A stretch of 64,000 bases of DNA from assembly GCA_944385415.1 (NCBI GenBank), contig CALWXC010000003.1, forward strand, positions 1 to 64,000, written 5' to 3'. This document shows, in pieces, positions 8,805 to 16,919 of the stretch. Origin of the DNA: an uncultured Oscillospiraceae bacterium. Lineage in GTDB: Bacteria; Bacillota; Clostridia; Oscillospirales; Oscillospiraceae. Each line of letters opens with the position of its first letter. The first letter of the stretch is position 1. A program made the position numbers and the translations under genes. Below the pieces are notes generated by a model. It was given only the letters and a program-made list of their open reading frames with translations, was not told the origin of the DNA and did not search any database.

Positions 8805-9503
8805 CTAAGCCTGCAGTTGTAAAATTTCTTCCTGCTCCAGAACGCGGCACGCTCCTTTGGGAAGGTCTCCCAATTCCAGCGGTCCTTCCGCCACCCGCTT
8901 GAGATAGCGGACATACCAACCGCGGGAGGCCATCATCCGGCGAACCTGATGATATTTGCCCTCATGGAGCACAATCCGGCTTTTTCCCGGCCCCAGGGGC
9001 GTCAGCTCTGCAGGCAGACAAACGTCTCCGTCCCGCAGCACAATGCCCTGTTGAAAGGCTTCTACATCGGCGGCAGTACTCTCCCCGTCGTGCTCTGCCT
9101 CATAGACCTTGGGCACCCGGTGCTTGGGTGAGATCAGACGGTGCAGCAGGGCGCCGTCATTGGTCAGCAGCAGCAATCCCTCCGTCTCTTTATCCAGCCG
9201 TCCCACCGGCGACAGCTCCATGGAGCGGTACGGCTCCGGAAGCAGTTCCATCACCGTGGGGTCTCTGGGGTCCTCTGTGGATGTCACATAGCCGGCCGGT
9301 TTATGGAGCATCAGCACCACAACGCCGGGGCGGGCAATGGGCTGCCCGTCCACCAATATGGTATCGGCGGCGGCGTCCACCTTCTGCTCCGGCGTGCGAA
9401 CTGCCTGGCCGTTGACGGTGACCCGACCGGCCCGGATGATTCCTTTTAACTCTCGACGGGAGGCCACACCGGCCTCCGACAGCACTTTGTCCAACCGCTG
9501 CAT
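8805..9503 (-). CDS. rsuA: Pseudouridine synthase, RsuA family
   Basis: Modifies a uridine in rRNA; family members of this type act on position 516 of 16S rRNA. The 232-aa protein has an S4 RNA-binding domain (about 1-48). The synthase domain has the catalytic Asp at D104 in GRLDKETEG. Length is normal. AGGAGGG precedes the ATG. It is the first gene of the minus-strand run that continues into the PucR-like regulator, separated from it by the hairpin region. Confidence 0.93.
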   Translation of the reverse strand: MQRLDKVLSEAGVASRRELKGIIRAGRVTVNGQAVRTPEQKVDAAADTILVDGQPIARPGVVVLMLHKPAGYVTSTEDPRDPTVMELLPEPYRSMELSPVGRLDKETEGLLLLTNDGALLHRLISPKHRVPKVYEAEHDGESTAADVEAFQQGIVLRDGDVCLPAELTPLGPGKSRIVLHEGKYHQVRRMMASRGWYVRYLKRVAEGPLELGDLPKGACRVLEQEEILQLQA

Positions 9504-9601
9504 ACGGTCCCTCCTGTTATGGTTTCCGGCTTGTCATATTTGTCCCACAGGACGAATACGCTATAGCACCAATGGTAAATTTCAGATTGGGGGAAAACAA
9601 C

Positions 9602-10078
9602 ATGGTAGTTGTCACCACAAAAGTATCCAAGGGAAAACTGGTCGCCATTCTGCTGATCCTCGCGGTCATCGTGGGTCTGCTGGTCACGCTGGGGTCCAAG
9701 GCCGACCAGGAAGCCGACGCCGCCGCAGAATCGGCCCTGGCAGTCTCCAACAATGAGGAGCGCGTGGCATATCTGCAATCCCTGGGCTGGGAGGTCACCG
9801 AGGAGCCGGTGGAGTCCCAGGAAGTCCGCATCCCGGCGGAACTGCCAGACGTTCTGGTACAATATAATGAATTGCAGAAAAGCCAGAACTTTGATCTGAC
9901 CCGCTACGCCGGAAAGACCGTCTCGCGCTTTGTGTATGAAGTCCTCAACTATCCCAACAGCGCCGAACGGTTTTTCGCCACATTGCTGATCTACGAGGAC
10001 ACGGTCATCGGCGGCGATGTGACCTCGGCCAGTCAGGACGGGCTCATGCAGGGTTTACAGTTTCCGACGGGTCGTTGA
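9602..10078 (+). CDS. DUF4830-containing membrane-anchored protein
   Basis: Small protein of unknown function. An N-terminal hydrophobic segment (about 10-30) is followed by an exported domain resembling DUF4830 (YLQSLGWEV, then LIYEDTVIGGDV near the end). The ATG at 9602 is chosen because GGGGG lies about nine bases upstream; another ATG at 9572 has no RBS. The product is 158 aa. It is a lone plus-strand gene among minus-strand genes, and its 3' end overlaps the convergent SLOG gene by 35 bp. Confidence 0.75.
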   Translation: MVVVTTKVSKGKLVAILLILAVIVGLLVTLGSKADQEADAAAESALAVSNNEERVAYLQSLGWEVTEEPVESQEVRIPAELPDVLVQYNELQKSQNFDLTRYAGKTVSRFVYEVLNYPNSAERFFATLLIYEDTVIGGDVTSASQDGLMQGLQFPTGR

Positions 10079-10565
10079 CGATTTCCCATAGAGAAATCAC
10101 GGGAATCCGGGCCAGCTGGGCTTGACGGACCATCCAGCCGGTGCCGCCCTTGCCGCCGTCGTAAAAGCTGACCACCACATCACACCGCTCCAGCATCCAC
10201 TGGTTGCGCCGCATCATACACTGGGGTGTGTATGCTTCCTGTATCAGGATCACATGGCGGCAGGCGCCGCACAGACGGCGATAGCGCCGCCGGTCCGCCG
10301 CCGTCCATTGATCCGCCTGGCCGCGGCATGGCAAAACCGCCCACAGCTCTGTCTGTGGGCGTTCTTCCTGCAACCGCAGCACCGCTTCGGCAAACAGAGT
10401 GTCGCTGCCTCTGGCCATGCCACAGAGAAACACGTTCACGCCCTTATCGCTGAGATGGCGAACCGTCTCCAGCAGGCAGTCTTTCAGCAGGTCGCAGCGG
10501 GGGTCCTCCTCCTGTTCGCCCCAGGGCAACCGCCCGGGCCGGTGTCCCGTAAATGCACAAATCAA
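10044..10565 (-). CDS. SLOG-family protein (DUF1273/YpsA-like)
   Basis: Rossmann-type nucleotide-binding protein of the SLOG superfamily; the cellular role is unknown, and relatives are proposed to bind nucleotide-derived ligands. The 173-aa product begins with the family's FTGHRPG signature. Further on it has GMARGSD and a C-terminal VVSFYDGGKGGT loop. The start is TTG at 10565, set by AAGGAGG eight bases before it. An upstream in-frame start would put that RBS inside the gene. Confidence 0.8.
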   Translation of the reverse strand: MICAFTGHRPGRLPWGEQEEDPRCDLLKDCLLETVRHLSDKGVNVFLCGMARGSDTLFAEAVLRLQEERPQTELWAVLPCRGQADQWTAADRRRYRRLCGACRHVILIQEAYTPQCMMRRNQWMLERCDVVVSFYDGGKGGTGWMVRQAQLARIPVISLWEIVNDPSETVNPA

Positions 10566-10677
10566 GGGAGTAACCTCCTTCCCGTTTCCCAAAATGATAA
10601 AAAAGTGTGTTGGTTTTCCGCTTCACCGTCTCCATGTCCCCGGCAAAGCCGTGGGCGCTGGGGAGGGCAGCGGTTTT

Positions 10678-11166
10678 TCAACCTTGTAGTTCCTGCAAAA
10701 ACTGCTGCATTCTTTTGGTTACCAGTTCCTGTTGTGTCATCCGGAGCAGCGTATCCCGGCTCACCCATTGATACTCTGTGGTTTCGCCCTCCTGCAAACG
10801 CACACTTTCTTTCTCACAGCTTGTGACGCATAAAAACTCCACATAGATCGATCGGTTGGTCTCCGATACCACGCGTCCCACCTCGGTTAATTGTTCCGCA
10901 GCAATTCCCGTTTCCTCTAAAAGCTCCCGTGCCGCACATTCCGCAGGACGTTCTCCTTGCAGCGCGGACCCTCCTGCCGTCGCTTCCCACATGCCGCCAA
11001 ACCGCTTACGCCCGTCCCGGCGCATTAGCAAATAGGTGCCGTCTGTGTGCTTTACGATGATATCACAAACCAGATGGAACAGTCCGGCCGGGATGGCCAC
11101 TCCACGAATCAGCGTCACGCCCTCCACTCGATTGAACTGTGCATCATAGGCGTCCCATACTTCCAT
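10678..11166 (-). CDS. Nudix hydrolase
   Basis: Hydrolyses a nucleoside-diphosphate-linked substrate; the exact substrate cannot be read from sequence. The 162-aa protein contains a complete Nudix box at about 66-88 (G66, E72, R80-E81, E84-E85, G87). The N-terminal VWDAYDAQFN resembles Nudix enzymes that accept small prenyl or nucleotide diphosphates. It is divergent from the FMN riboswitch/ribU unit and has AGGGAAA upstream. Confidence 0.88.
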   Translation of the reverse strand: MEVWDAYDAQFNRVEGVTLIRGVAIPAGLFHLVCDIIVKHTDGTYLLMRRDGRKRFGGMWEATAGGSALQGERPAECAARELLEETGIAAEQLTEVGRVVSETNRSIYVEFLCVTSCEKESVRLQEGETTEYQWVSRDTLLRMTQQELVTKRMQQFLQELQG

Positions 11167-11252
11167 ATTGTTTCCCTCACAGCAGTTGCTCTACCAGTAT
11201 TTGTTCAGTATTTGTCGAATAGTATACCATACTTCGCGCCGCAAAAAAAGGG

Positions 11253-11280
11253 TTGCAATTCCATCACACCATGGTATAAT
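11253..11280 (+). promoter_or_regulatory. Promoter for the FMN riboswitch-ribU transcript
   Basis: TTGCAA (11253-11258) and a perfect TATAAT (11275-11280) are spaced by 16 bp. Transcription would start about 20 bp before the aptamer. Confidence 0.7.
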
Positions 11281-11307
11281 ACGGGTGTAGCAACTGAATA
11301 GCATGTC

Positions 11308-11411
11308 TTCGGGGCAGGGTGAAATTCCCGATCGGCGGTTACAGTCCGCTAGCGGCAACGCATGAACCGGTGCAATTCCGGTACCGACAGTATAGTCTGG
11401 ATGGAAGAAGA
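11308..11411 (+). ncRNA. FMN riboswitch (RFN element)
   Basis: The conserved RFN landmarks are present in order: TCTTCGGGGCAGGGTGAAAT, TCCCGATCGGCGGT, AGTCCGC, GCAACGC, GAACCGGTGCAATTCCGG, ACCGACAGTATAGTCTGGAT and the closing GGAAGAAGA. It lies directly upstream of the riboflavin transporter gene. By family rule, FMN binding should promote the downstream terminator and shut off uptake. Confidence 0.96.
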
Positions 11412-11442
11412 TATGACGTATTCCCTTAAAAGGGTCCGTCGT

Positions 11443-11480
11443 CACCTGGAAGACAAGTCTTTCAGGTGTTTTCTATTTTT
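11443..11480 (+). terminator. Riboswitch expression platform terminator
   Basis: A 12-bp stem (11443-11454 with 11457-11468) closed by a two-base loop is followed by a T-rich tract. It lies just before the ribU ribosome binding site and fits transcriptional attenuation by the FMN riboswitch. Confidence 0.85.
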
Positions 11481-11497
11481 TAGACGAGGTGATCGCT

Positions 11498-12253
11498 ATG
11501 AAAGAACTCCTGCAAACCGCATCCGAAAACGTCTCTTTTCTGCTGGTGAGCCTGCTGGTCTTCGCCGCTCTGGTGGCCGTGGCCAAGCTCTCCGAGCGGC
11601 TGGTCCACGCCGACCTGCACCGCCCCACCCAGTCCCGTTACATCGCCTTTGTGGCCATGTCCGCTGCTTTGGGCGGCATTCTCATGTACTTTGAGATTCC
11701 CCTGTTCTTCGCTCCCTCCTTCTATCAGCTGGACCTGAGCGAAATCCCCGTCCTGATCTGCTCCTTCTATCTGGGCCCCGTGGCCGGCGTCATTACGGAA
11801 TTCCTGAAAGTGGTTATCAAGCTGTTTATCAAGGGCACTTCCACGGCGTTCGTCGGTGACTTCGCCAATTTCGTTGTGGGCTGCACCTTCATCCTGCCCG
11901 CTACCATCTTCTATCATATCCGCAAGACGAGAAAGATGGCTGTCGTCGGCATGGTGGCCGGTACCATTATCATGGCCATTTGCGGCAGCCTGTTCAACGC
12001 CCTGTATCTGCTGCCCACCTTCTCCGTCCTCTACGGTATGCCCCTGGATGCCATTGTCGGCATGGGTCAGGCCGTCAACCCCGCCATCAACAGTGTGACC
12101 ATGCTGGTACTGCTGGCGGTTGTTCCCTTCAATCTTCTCAAGGGCGCTGTGGTGTCCGTTGTCACCTTCGCTCTCTACAAGCGCACGGAGCGTGCCCTGT
12201 CGAGAGTAATGCTGCCCCAGCAGCGTCCCGCCCGTCACGGCACGGTTTCCTGA
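11498..12253 (+). CDS. ribU: Riboflavin ECF transporter, substrate-binding S component
   Basis: Membrane protein that binds riboflavin and works with the shared EcfAA'T energizing module, which is not in the window. The 251-aa hydrophobic protein has about six membrane segments; the family-like SRYIAFVAMSAALGGI and LSEIPVLICSFYLGP stretches are present. The FMN riboswitch supports riboflavin as substrate. The ATG at 11498 is chosen for GAGGTG six bases upstream; a GTG at 11489 overlaps that RBS. Confidence 0.92.
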   Translation: MKELLQTASENVSFLLVSLLVFAALVAVAKLSERLVHADLHRPTQSRYIAFVAMSAALGGILMYFEIPLFFAPSFYQLDLSEIPVLICSFYLGPVAGVITEFLKVVIKLFIKGTSTAFVGDFANFVVGCTFILPATIFYHIRKTRKMAVVGMVAGTIIMAICGSLFNALYLLPTFSVLYGMPLDAIVGMGQAVNPAINSVTMLVLLAVVPFNLLKGAVVSVVTFALYKRTERALSRVMLPQQRPARHGTVS

Positions 12254-12264
12254 ACGGCACACAA

Positions 12265-12305
12265 AACGCCGCACCGGTCATCTTCCACCGGTGCGGCGTT
12301 TTTTA
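12265..12305. terminator. Bidirectional terminator between ribU and ogt
   Basis: A perfect 14-bp stem (12265-12278 with 12287-12300) has T residues on the plus side and A residues on the other. The two genes are convergent and the ogt stop lies in its tail. Confidence 0.93.
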
Positions 12306-12788
12306 TGTGCGATATGGGATGTGTTCCAGGTCCAGCAAAATACGTTTCCGCTCCAGCCCACCCGCATAGCCGCCCAGGCGGCCATCTGCGGCCAATACCC
12401 GGTGACAGGGGATAGCGATGGAGATGGGATTCCGTCCCACCGCGCCGCCCACCGCCCGTGGGGACGAGTGCAGTATGGCGGCCAGCTGGCCATAGGTCCG
12501 GCTCTCCCCTGCCGGAATTTCCCGCAGCAGCGCCCAAACCTGTTGGTCAAAGGCGCTGCCCTGGGGCCGGACCAGTCCGGGAAACGGTTCCATCTGTCCC
12601 GCAAAGTACCGGGCCAACCAGTCCCGCAGCTGCTCCAACACCGGAGACATCTCCATTTGTACATGGTCCAGGTCGTGCTTCCGGCCAAACTTGCGTTGCC
12701 CTTCCATCCACAGCCCCACCAGAGCCTCATCATCGGACAACGTCGTCAGCATTCCCAAGGGGGATGGAATTTTTGCAAGATACATCAT
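12303..12788 (-). CDS. ogt: Methylated-DNA-[protein]-cysteine S-methyltransferase
   Basis: Suicide repair protein that transfers the alkyl group of O6-alkylguanine to its own cysteine. The 161-aa product has the active site IPCHRV with C128 as acceptor. The preceding SRTYGQLA region is part of the DNA-binding helix-turn-helix. The start at 12788 (a second ATG follows directly) is set by GGAGGT six bases upstream; longer frames run through the terminator. Confidence 0.95.
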   Translation of the reverse strand: MMYLAKIPSPLGMLTTLSDDEALVGLWMEGQRKFGRKHDLDHVQMEMSPVLEQLRDWLARYFAGQMEPFPGLVRPQGSAFDQQVWALLREIPAGESRTYGQLAAILHSSPRAVGGAVGRNPISIAIPCHRVLAADGRLGGYAGGLERKRILLDLEHIPYRT

Positions 12789-12803
12789 ATCCGTACCTCC
12801 AAA

Positions 12804-12833
12804 AACGGTGCTCCGTCTCTCCGGCGCACCGTT
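12804..12833 (-). terminator. Terminator after putP
   Basis: An 8-bp stem (12804-12811 with 12826-12833) is followed on the minus strand by a short T run and then the ogt RBS. It separates the symporter from ogt. Confidence 0.65.
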
Positions 12834-12843
12834 ATCATTTACA

Positions 12844-14373
12844 TTACATAGATTTGACTTGATCAAACTGATCGCAGACCGCCTTGGAAGGCGCGGGCGT
12901 CAACAGGCTCACCACCACAATGGCAGCACAGGCCAGCAGGAACGCCGGCAGCAGCTCGTAGAGATCCCAGGCACCGCCCAGGGGCCGCACGGCGTATTTC
13001 CACACAAAGACCATGACGCCGCCCACTACCATACCGGCCAGAGCGCCATATTGATTGGACCGTTTCCAGAACAGTGCCGCCAGGACCACAGGGCCGAACG
13101 CCGCGCCGAAGCCCGCCCAGGCAAAGGAGACGATGGAAAGCACAGAACTGTCGGGGTCCCTGGCCAGATAGACGCCGATCAGGGCAATGAGAACCACCGT
13201 AGTCCGGGCCACCAGCATGGTGGTCTTTCTGGACATCCTGATTTTCAAAAAGTCCTGCATCAGATTTTGAGAGACGCTGGAGGCCGCCGCCAGCAATTGA
13301 GAATCGGCGGTGGACATGGTGGAGGCCAGAATACCGGCCAGGACCAGACCAGCCACACAGGCCGCCAAGACACCGTGGCTGCTCAGCAGATCGGAAAACC
13401 GGACAATGACCGTCTCGGAATCGCTGCCCACCAGAACGGGAATGGCTCCCGCTTTGGTGGCCGCGTTGCCCACGATGCCGATGGCCAGAGCCACAAACAT
13501 GGCGATGATGACCCAGCCGGTGGCTACACGCCGGGACAGCTTCAACTTTTCCGCGTCCTCGATGGCCATAAACCGCAGAAGAATATGGGGCATTCCGAAG
13601 TACCCCAGGCCCCAGGCCAGTGTGGAAACCACCGTCAGAATGCCGTAGGGCTTGGCAGTACCGGTGGCCACGTCATGGGTGGCGCTCAGTCCCAGGTAGC
13701 CGGGCAGGGACCGGGCATTGTCCAGAACATTGTCAAATCCGCCGGCCACATGGACGCCGAACAGCAGCACGGCAAACAGGGCGATGGTCATAATGATGGA
13801 CTGGATAAAATCGGTGGTGGAAGCCGCCAGGAAGCCGCCCATGGTGCAATACAGGACGATAACGGCGGCGCTGATGAGCATGGCCGTCACATAGTTGACG
13901 CCGAAGATGCTGGAAAACAGCTTACCGCAGGCGGCGAAGCCGGACGCCGTATACGGAATAAAGAAAATCAGAATGAACACGGCGGCGATTCCGCACAGCA
14001 GGTTTTTCTTGTCGCCGTAGCGGTTGGAAAAGAAGTCCAGCAGCGTGATGGAGCCGGTGGCGTGGGTATAGCAGCGGATACGCTTGGCCACGATGAGCCA
14101 GTTGATATAAGTGCCCAGCACCAAGCCGAGAGCCGTCCAGCCCGCATCGGCCACACCAGTTAAGTACGCCACGCCGGGCAGGCCCATCAAAAGTCAACTG
14201 CTCATATCCGAGGCTTCGGCGCTCATGGCCGTCACCAAGGGGCCCAGCTTGCGGCCACCCAAATAAAAGTCGTCGGTGTCGTTGTTTTTCTTGGAGCAGA
14301 CATAGCCCACATAGAGCATACCCAGCAGGTATACGGCAATGGTGACCATGATGCACACATGTGCAGTCGTCAT
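12844..14373 (-). pseudogene. putP: Sodium:solute symporter (PutP type) interrupted by one in-frame TGA
   Basis: SSS-family Na+/proline-type symporter. The two parts are in the same frame and add up to 509 codons, the normal family length. The ATG at 14373 has GAGAGG upstream. The frame reads ...SAEASDMSS, then TGA at 14194-14196 (codon 60), then LLMGLPG. In the family this stretch is normally SDMSGWLLMGLPG, so the stop replaces the conserved Trp; TGG to TGA is a single transition. The Asp just before it matches the Na+-binding Asp55 region of E. coli PutP. The rest (about 12 further membrane segments) is undamaged, which suggests a recent loss or a read error. Restart at the TTG/ATG after the stop would lose two membrane segments. 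Confidence 0.88.
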
Positions 14374-14422
14374 AGGGATTCCTCTCTTCCTTCCGTGGGA
14401 AACGGTATTGCAGAATGGAGGT

Positions 14423-14451
14423 ATCTTACCATAAACAAAATTAGACTGCAA
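14423..14451 (-). promoter_or_regulatory. Promoter for putP
   Basis: TTGCAG (14446-14451) and TAAGAT (14423-14428) are separated by 17 bp on the minus strand, about 50 bp before the putP ATG. Just upstream, at 14526-14552, an AAAACAG/CTGTTTT inverted repeat overlaps the tetR stop. It could be a tetR terminator or an operator. The remainder of 14374-14551 holds no gene. Confidence 0.6.
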
Positions 14452-14551
14452 CACAGAACGCAGTTCAGACTTTTTTCTTGAGTTTCCTAAAAAACGCCCT
14501 GATATCAATGGATTTTAACTGTACAAAAACAGAAATGATTTCAGACTGTTT

Positions 14552-15142
14552 TCAAGAATTTTTTTGGATCTCCCGCAGCAGCATGGGCATCACGGTTTTG
14601 GCATAGGATTTCAGGGAGTAATCACCGTTGCAGATGCACCAGTCGTACATCAGCGCCCGTTCGCACAGGGCATACAGTTTCGTAATCTCGTTGACAGAGA
14701 GATCAGTTCGCAGCTCTCCCCTGCTCTGGCCCTCCTGGACAATCTGCCGCAGCAGTTTATAATAGATGCGGTTGTGATCCAGCAGGTGCTTTTCGCCCTT
14801 GGTGGTCAGCTGGGTGGAGTACAGCCGGGCCAGCAGGTCCAGAGACACAGAGTTCTCAATGAGCTGGAATAGTTCCTGATTGAGATTCAGTAGTTTTTCA
14901 AAGCTGTCCATATCGTCGGTCAGTGTGGGAATCAATTCCTCGTACTTCTCGTCAAACAGCATGGACAAAGAGCTGAGCAGCGCGTCCTTACCCTCAAAAT
15001 AGTGGTAGAAGGAGCCTTTGGAGGTCTCCGACAGTTCGATAATCTCGTCAACAGTGGTATGGTCGTAGCCCTGCTCATAAAAAAGCCGCCAGGCCGCCGT
15101 GACAATTTTCCGCTTGGTGTTCTTGCCCCGTTTGTTCTTCAT
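14552..15142 (-). CDS. TetR/AcrR-family transcriptional regulator
   Basis: The 196-aa repressor-type protein has an N-terminal HTH (about 10-55, with TTVDEIIELSETSKGSFYHYF being the recognition part) and a helical ligand domain. The ATG at 15142 is chosen for GGAGGAAG upstream. It lies directly before putP on the same strand, which may be its target; that is inference from position. It is preceded by the terminator that once ended yebC. Confidence 0.92.
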   Translation of the reverse strand: MKNKRGKNTKRKIVTAAWRLFYEQGYDHTTVDEIIELSETSKGSFYHYFEGKDALLSSLSMLFDEKYEELIPTLTDDMDSFEKLLNLNQELFQLIENSVSLDLLARLYSTQLTTKGEKHLLDHNRIYYKLLRQIVQEGQSRGELRTDLSVNEITKLYALCERALMYDWCICNGDYSLKSYAKTVMPMLLREIQKNS

Positions 15143-15160
15143 GGCTTCCTCCCGCAGCAA

Positions 15161-15188
15161 AAAGCCCGCCAGTGTCCCGGCGGGCTTT
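15161..15188 (-). terminator. Original yebC terminator, now stranded beyond the insertion
   Basis: A perfect 10-bp stem (15161-15170 with 15179-15188) is followed on the minus strand by TTTTT. It lies 10 bp beyond the displaced copy of the yebC 3' end, the position expected for the natural terminator of an uninterrupted yebC. Confidence 0.85.
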
Positions 15189-15198
15189 GGTATTGATT

Positions 15199-15279
15199 TT
15201 ACTCGTTGTCCCAGTTATGCCAGACATTCTGGACGTCGTCATCGTCCTCCATCATGTCCAGCAGCTTCTCCATGTTCTT
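15199..15279 (-). repeat. Displaced copy of the yebC 3' end (81-bp direct repeat, copy 1)
   Basis: Encodes the last 26 codons plus stop of YebC (NMEKLLDMMEDDDD... to the stop), cut off from the gene by the insertion. It matches 16920-17000 at 79 of 81 positions. The two differences (AAT/AAC Asn and CAT/CAC His) are synonymous. It is joined in frame to AT-rich element sequence, giving an open frame of 62 codons from 15387 that is probably not a real gene. Confidence 0.95.
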
Positions 15280-15470
15280 AATAGCGAGAACATAGAGAAA
15301 CCGGTTTAAATACGAACTTTTCAAGCAGTTTATTAACCTTCTATGTGTTGCATAATTCTCTATATATGTCACAATTAAATTAAGCAACTATATCATAGCA
15401 GATTGCTGAACAAAAAACAAGTAGTACAAACCTAGCGACCTAATTTATGTATAGAAAAAAATGTAATTAT

Positions 15471-16526
15471 TTATTCCATATCATTTACATGAGCTTTTCT
15501 AAGTTGTTCTAGTTCAGTTTCTAGTTTCTCAATATATCTTTTTATTAATTCTATCTCTCTTTGTACAGTATTTTTGGTAGCTGCAATATTGTTTAGTCTG
15601 GATTCAAGTGCATCCATTACTTGCTCTCGCTCTGTTTTAATTGAAAATAAGTTCTCTACAGGAACTTCTTTATCATAATCATAGGTAAAGTAATAATATG
15701 TATATTTACTAGGATTATCAACTGGTGGAATGTCGTTTGTATCTCCTTCATAAAAACGTACTTGTCGTCCAGCAGCTGTATTCCCCATGCCACGCAAGCA
15801 CATAAACACAGGCGCAGGTTTAATTCCATAATGGCTTGCAAATGCTGCTACGCTATTCCATGTTCTAATATATTTCCCATAGACATCATATTCGTTTAAT
15901 GGTCTTGCTCTTCGTGATGATATTTTTTCTCCACGCGTACCGTGAACTGCATTTTCCTTTGCTGTAACCCATTCAAGGTTATCAACTGAATTGTGTGTTC
16001 TATTTTCATCTATATGATTTACTATCGGCTTATTCTCTGGATTAGGTATATATTGAGTTGCCACTAATATATGTACCATTCGTCTATACGGTTTTTTATT
16101 TTTATATAGGCTTACTACAAGATAACCATTTTGATTAGGATTTAAGCCAATGAGACGTTTAGTATGTATGTTACGCACATCTCCATTTTTATTTATTTCA
16201 TAATCTGGAAAGTCTAAAATAACTTCCCATTCAACAGTATCATTCGGAGAAGTTATCCATTCCAAATTAGAAACATTGTCATTTTGTTTATTGCCATCTT
16301 TATGAAGAACACTGTTTTTATGATTTGGATTCGGGATAAATGTCTGGGCCACAAGTTCGCATACCTTAATTCTTTTTCTTCCACTTTGGGTAATAATGGT
16401 ATAATACATATAACCATCGTTAAATTGTCGTTTTTGAAGTTCACGTTTTGTATTTATATTTCGCAAAGTTCCATTTTCATTAATTTCATACGCTGATAAA
16501 TCCCCATCAAGCTTCTTCCAACTCAA
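15471..16526 (-). CDS. HNH homing-type endonuclease with two NUMOD4-HNH units, NUMOD1 and coiled coil
   Basis: The 351-residue protein contains a tandem repeat. NUMOD4-like at about 3-50 is followed by an HNH at about 52-95 (LHKDGNKQND...NLEW). A second NUMOD4-like at about 100-147 is followed by an HNH at about 150-192 (VNHIDENRTHNSVDNLEW). A NUMOD1-like DNA-binding segment (about 207-260) comes next, ending in a charged coiled coil (about 295-346). Such proteins nick or cut DNA in homing elements and phages. Most single-unit relatives are about half this size. The start is TTG with GAGGTG seven bases upstream. Codon use is strongly AT-biased against all neighbours, indicating foreign origin. 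The frame is intact. Confidence 0.88.
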   Translation of the reverse strand: MSWKKLDGDLSAYEINENGTLRNINTKRELQKRQFNDGYMYYTIITQSGRKRIKVCELVAQTFIPNPNHKNSVLHKDGNKQNDNVSNLEWITSPNDTVEWEVILDFPDYEINKNGDVRNIHTKRLIGLNPNQNGYLVVSLYKNKKPYRRMVHILVATQYIPNPENKPIVNHIDENRTHNSVDNLEWVTAKENAVHGTRGEKISSRRARPLNEYDVYGKYIRTWNSVAAFASHYGIKPAPVFMCLRGMGNTAAGRQVRFYEGDTNDIPPVDNPSKYTYYYFTYDYDKEVPVENLFSIKTEREQVMDALESRLNNIAATKNTVQREIELIKRYIEKLETELEQLRKAHVNDME

Positions 16527-16588
16527 TCTTATTCACCTCTACTCAAATAAAACCTATTATCCAGATAGTATGAGTGTTTTAAAATAAT

Positions 16589-16837
16589 TTATATCTGCGG
16601 AAAGGTTAAACACTTTACAATGAAGGATATTTGTTTCTTCTTGCAGAAACGTAAAAAGAGATTGAGACCATTGCGGTATCCCCGTATTGTTTTAGGGGTA
16701 TACTTTCTGACCTCAATCTCTACAAGATACTCTTTTACCAATACTTCCAGCTTCGTATTTTTCCCTCCTTTTGTGGCGAATTGTACGTCACAATAGAAGG
16801 AATTGTGTATGTCATAACTCAAATCAGAAAAACGCAA
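16589..16837 (-). pseudogene. Tyrosine recombinase remnant, N-terminal core-binding part only
   Basis: The 82-aa open frame contains the SAM-like N-terminal signature of tyrosine recombinases (LVKEYLVEIEVRKYTPKTIR followed by GYRNGLNLFLRFCKKK). It stops before any catalytic domain. The expected R, HxxR and Y motifs are nowhere else in 15280-16919, so most of the gene has been lost. It lies next to the yebC junction, where an integrase gene is expected. The TTG start at 16837 is only the frame limit. Confidence 0.7.
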
Positions 16838-16919
16838 CTCAATTTCAAATATCAGAAATAAGTTTTAATAAATTCCAATTTTTATATAAATACACTTCAT
16901 TCAGTTAAAAAAAGTTCTA

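Larger units (their letters stand above)
15199..16919 (-). mobile_element. AT-rich insertion in the 3' end of yebC, flanked by 81-bp direct repeats
   Basis: A unit of 1721 bp from one repeat to the next. Inside, base composition drops sharply (long A/T runs) compared with the GC-rich host genes on both sides. Contents, in the direction of yebC, are an N-terminal recombinase fragment, a NUMOD4-HNH endonuclease gene, and about 190 bp without a recognisable gene (15283-15470). The flanking repeats equal the yebC 3' end. This is the arrangement left by integrases that use the end of a gene as attachment site and supply a replacement end. With no complete recombinase, the present copy is either a remnant or depends on help in trans. 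Confidence 0.85.

Noticed and set aside
14194-14196. TGA read as Trp or selenocysteine in putP
   Set aside because: TGA serves as normal stop in many genes here (for example fmt, gmk and ispF boundaries), the family has Trp not Cys/Sec here, and no SECIS-like stem was apparent right after it.
14526-14552. AAAACAG/CTGTTTT palindrome as TetR operator
   Set aside because: It overlaps the tetR stop and could equally be its terminator; not strong enough to call as an operator.
15199-15387. 62-codon gene ending in the YebC tail
   Set aside because: Chance in-frame junction of element DNA with the displaced yebC end; no RBS was identified.
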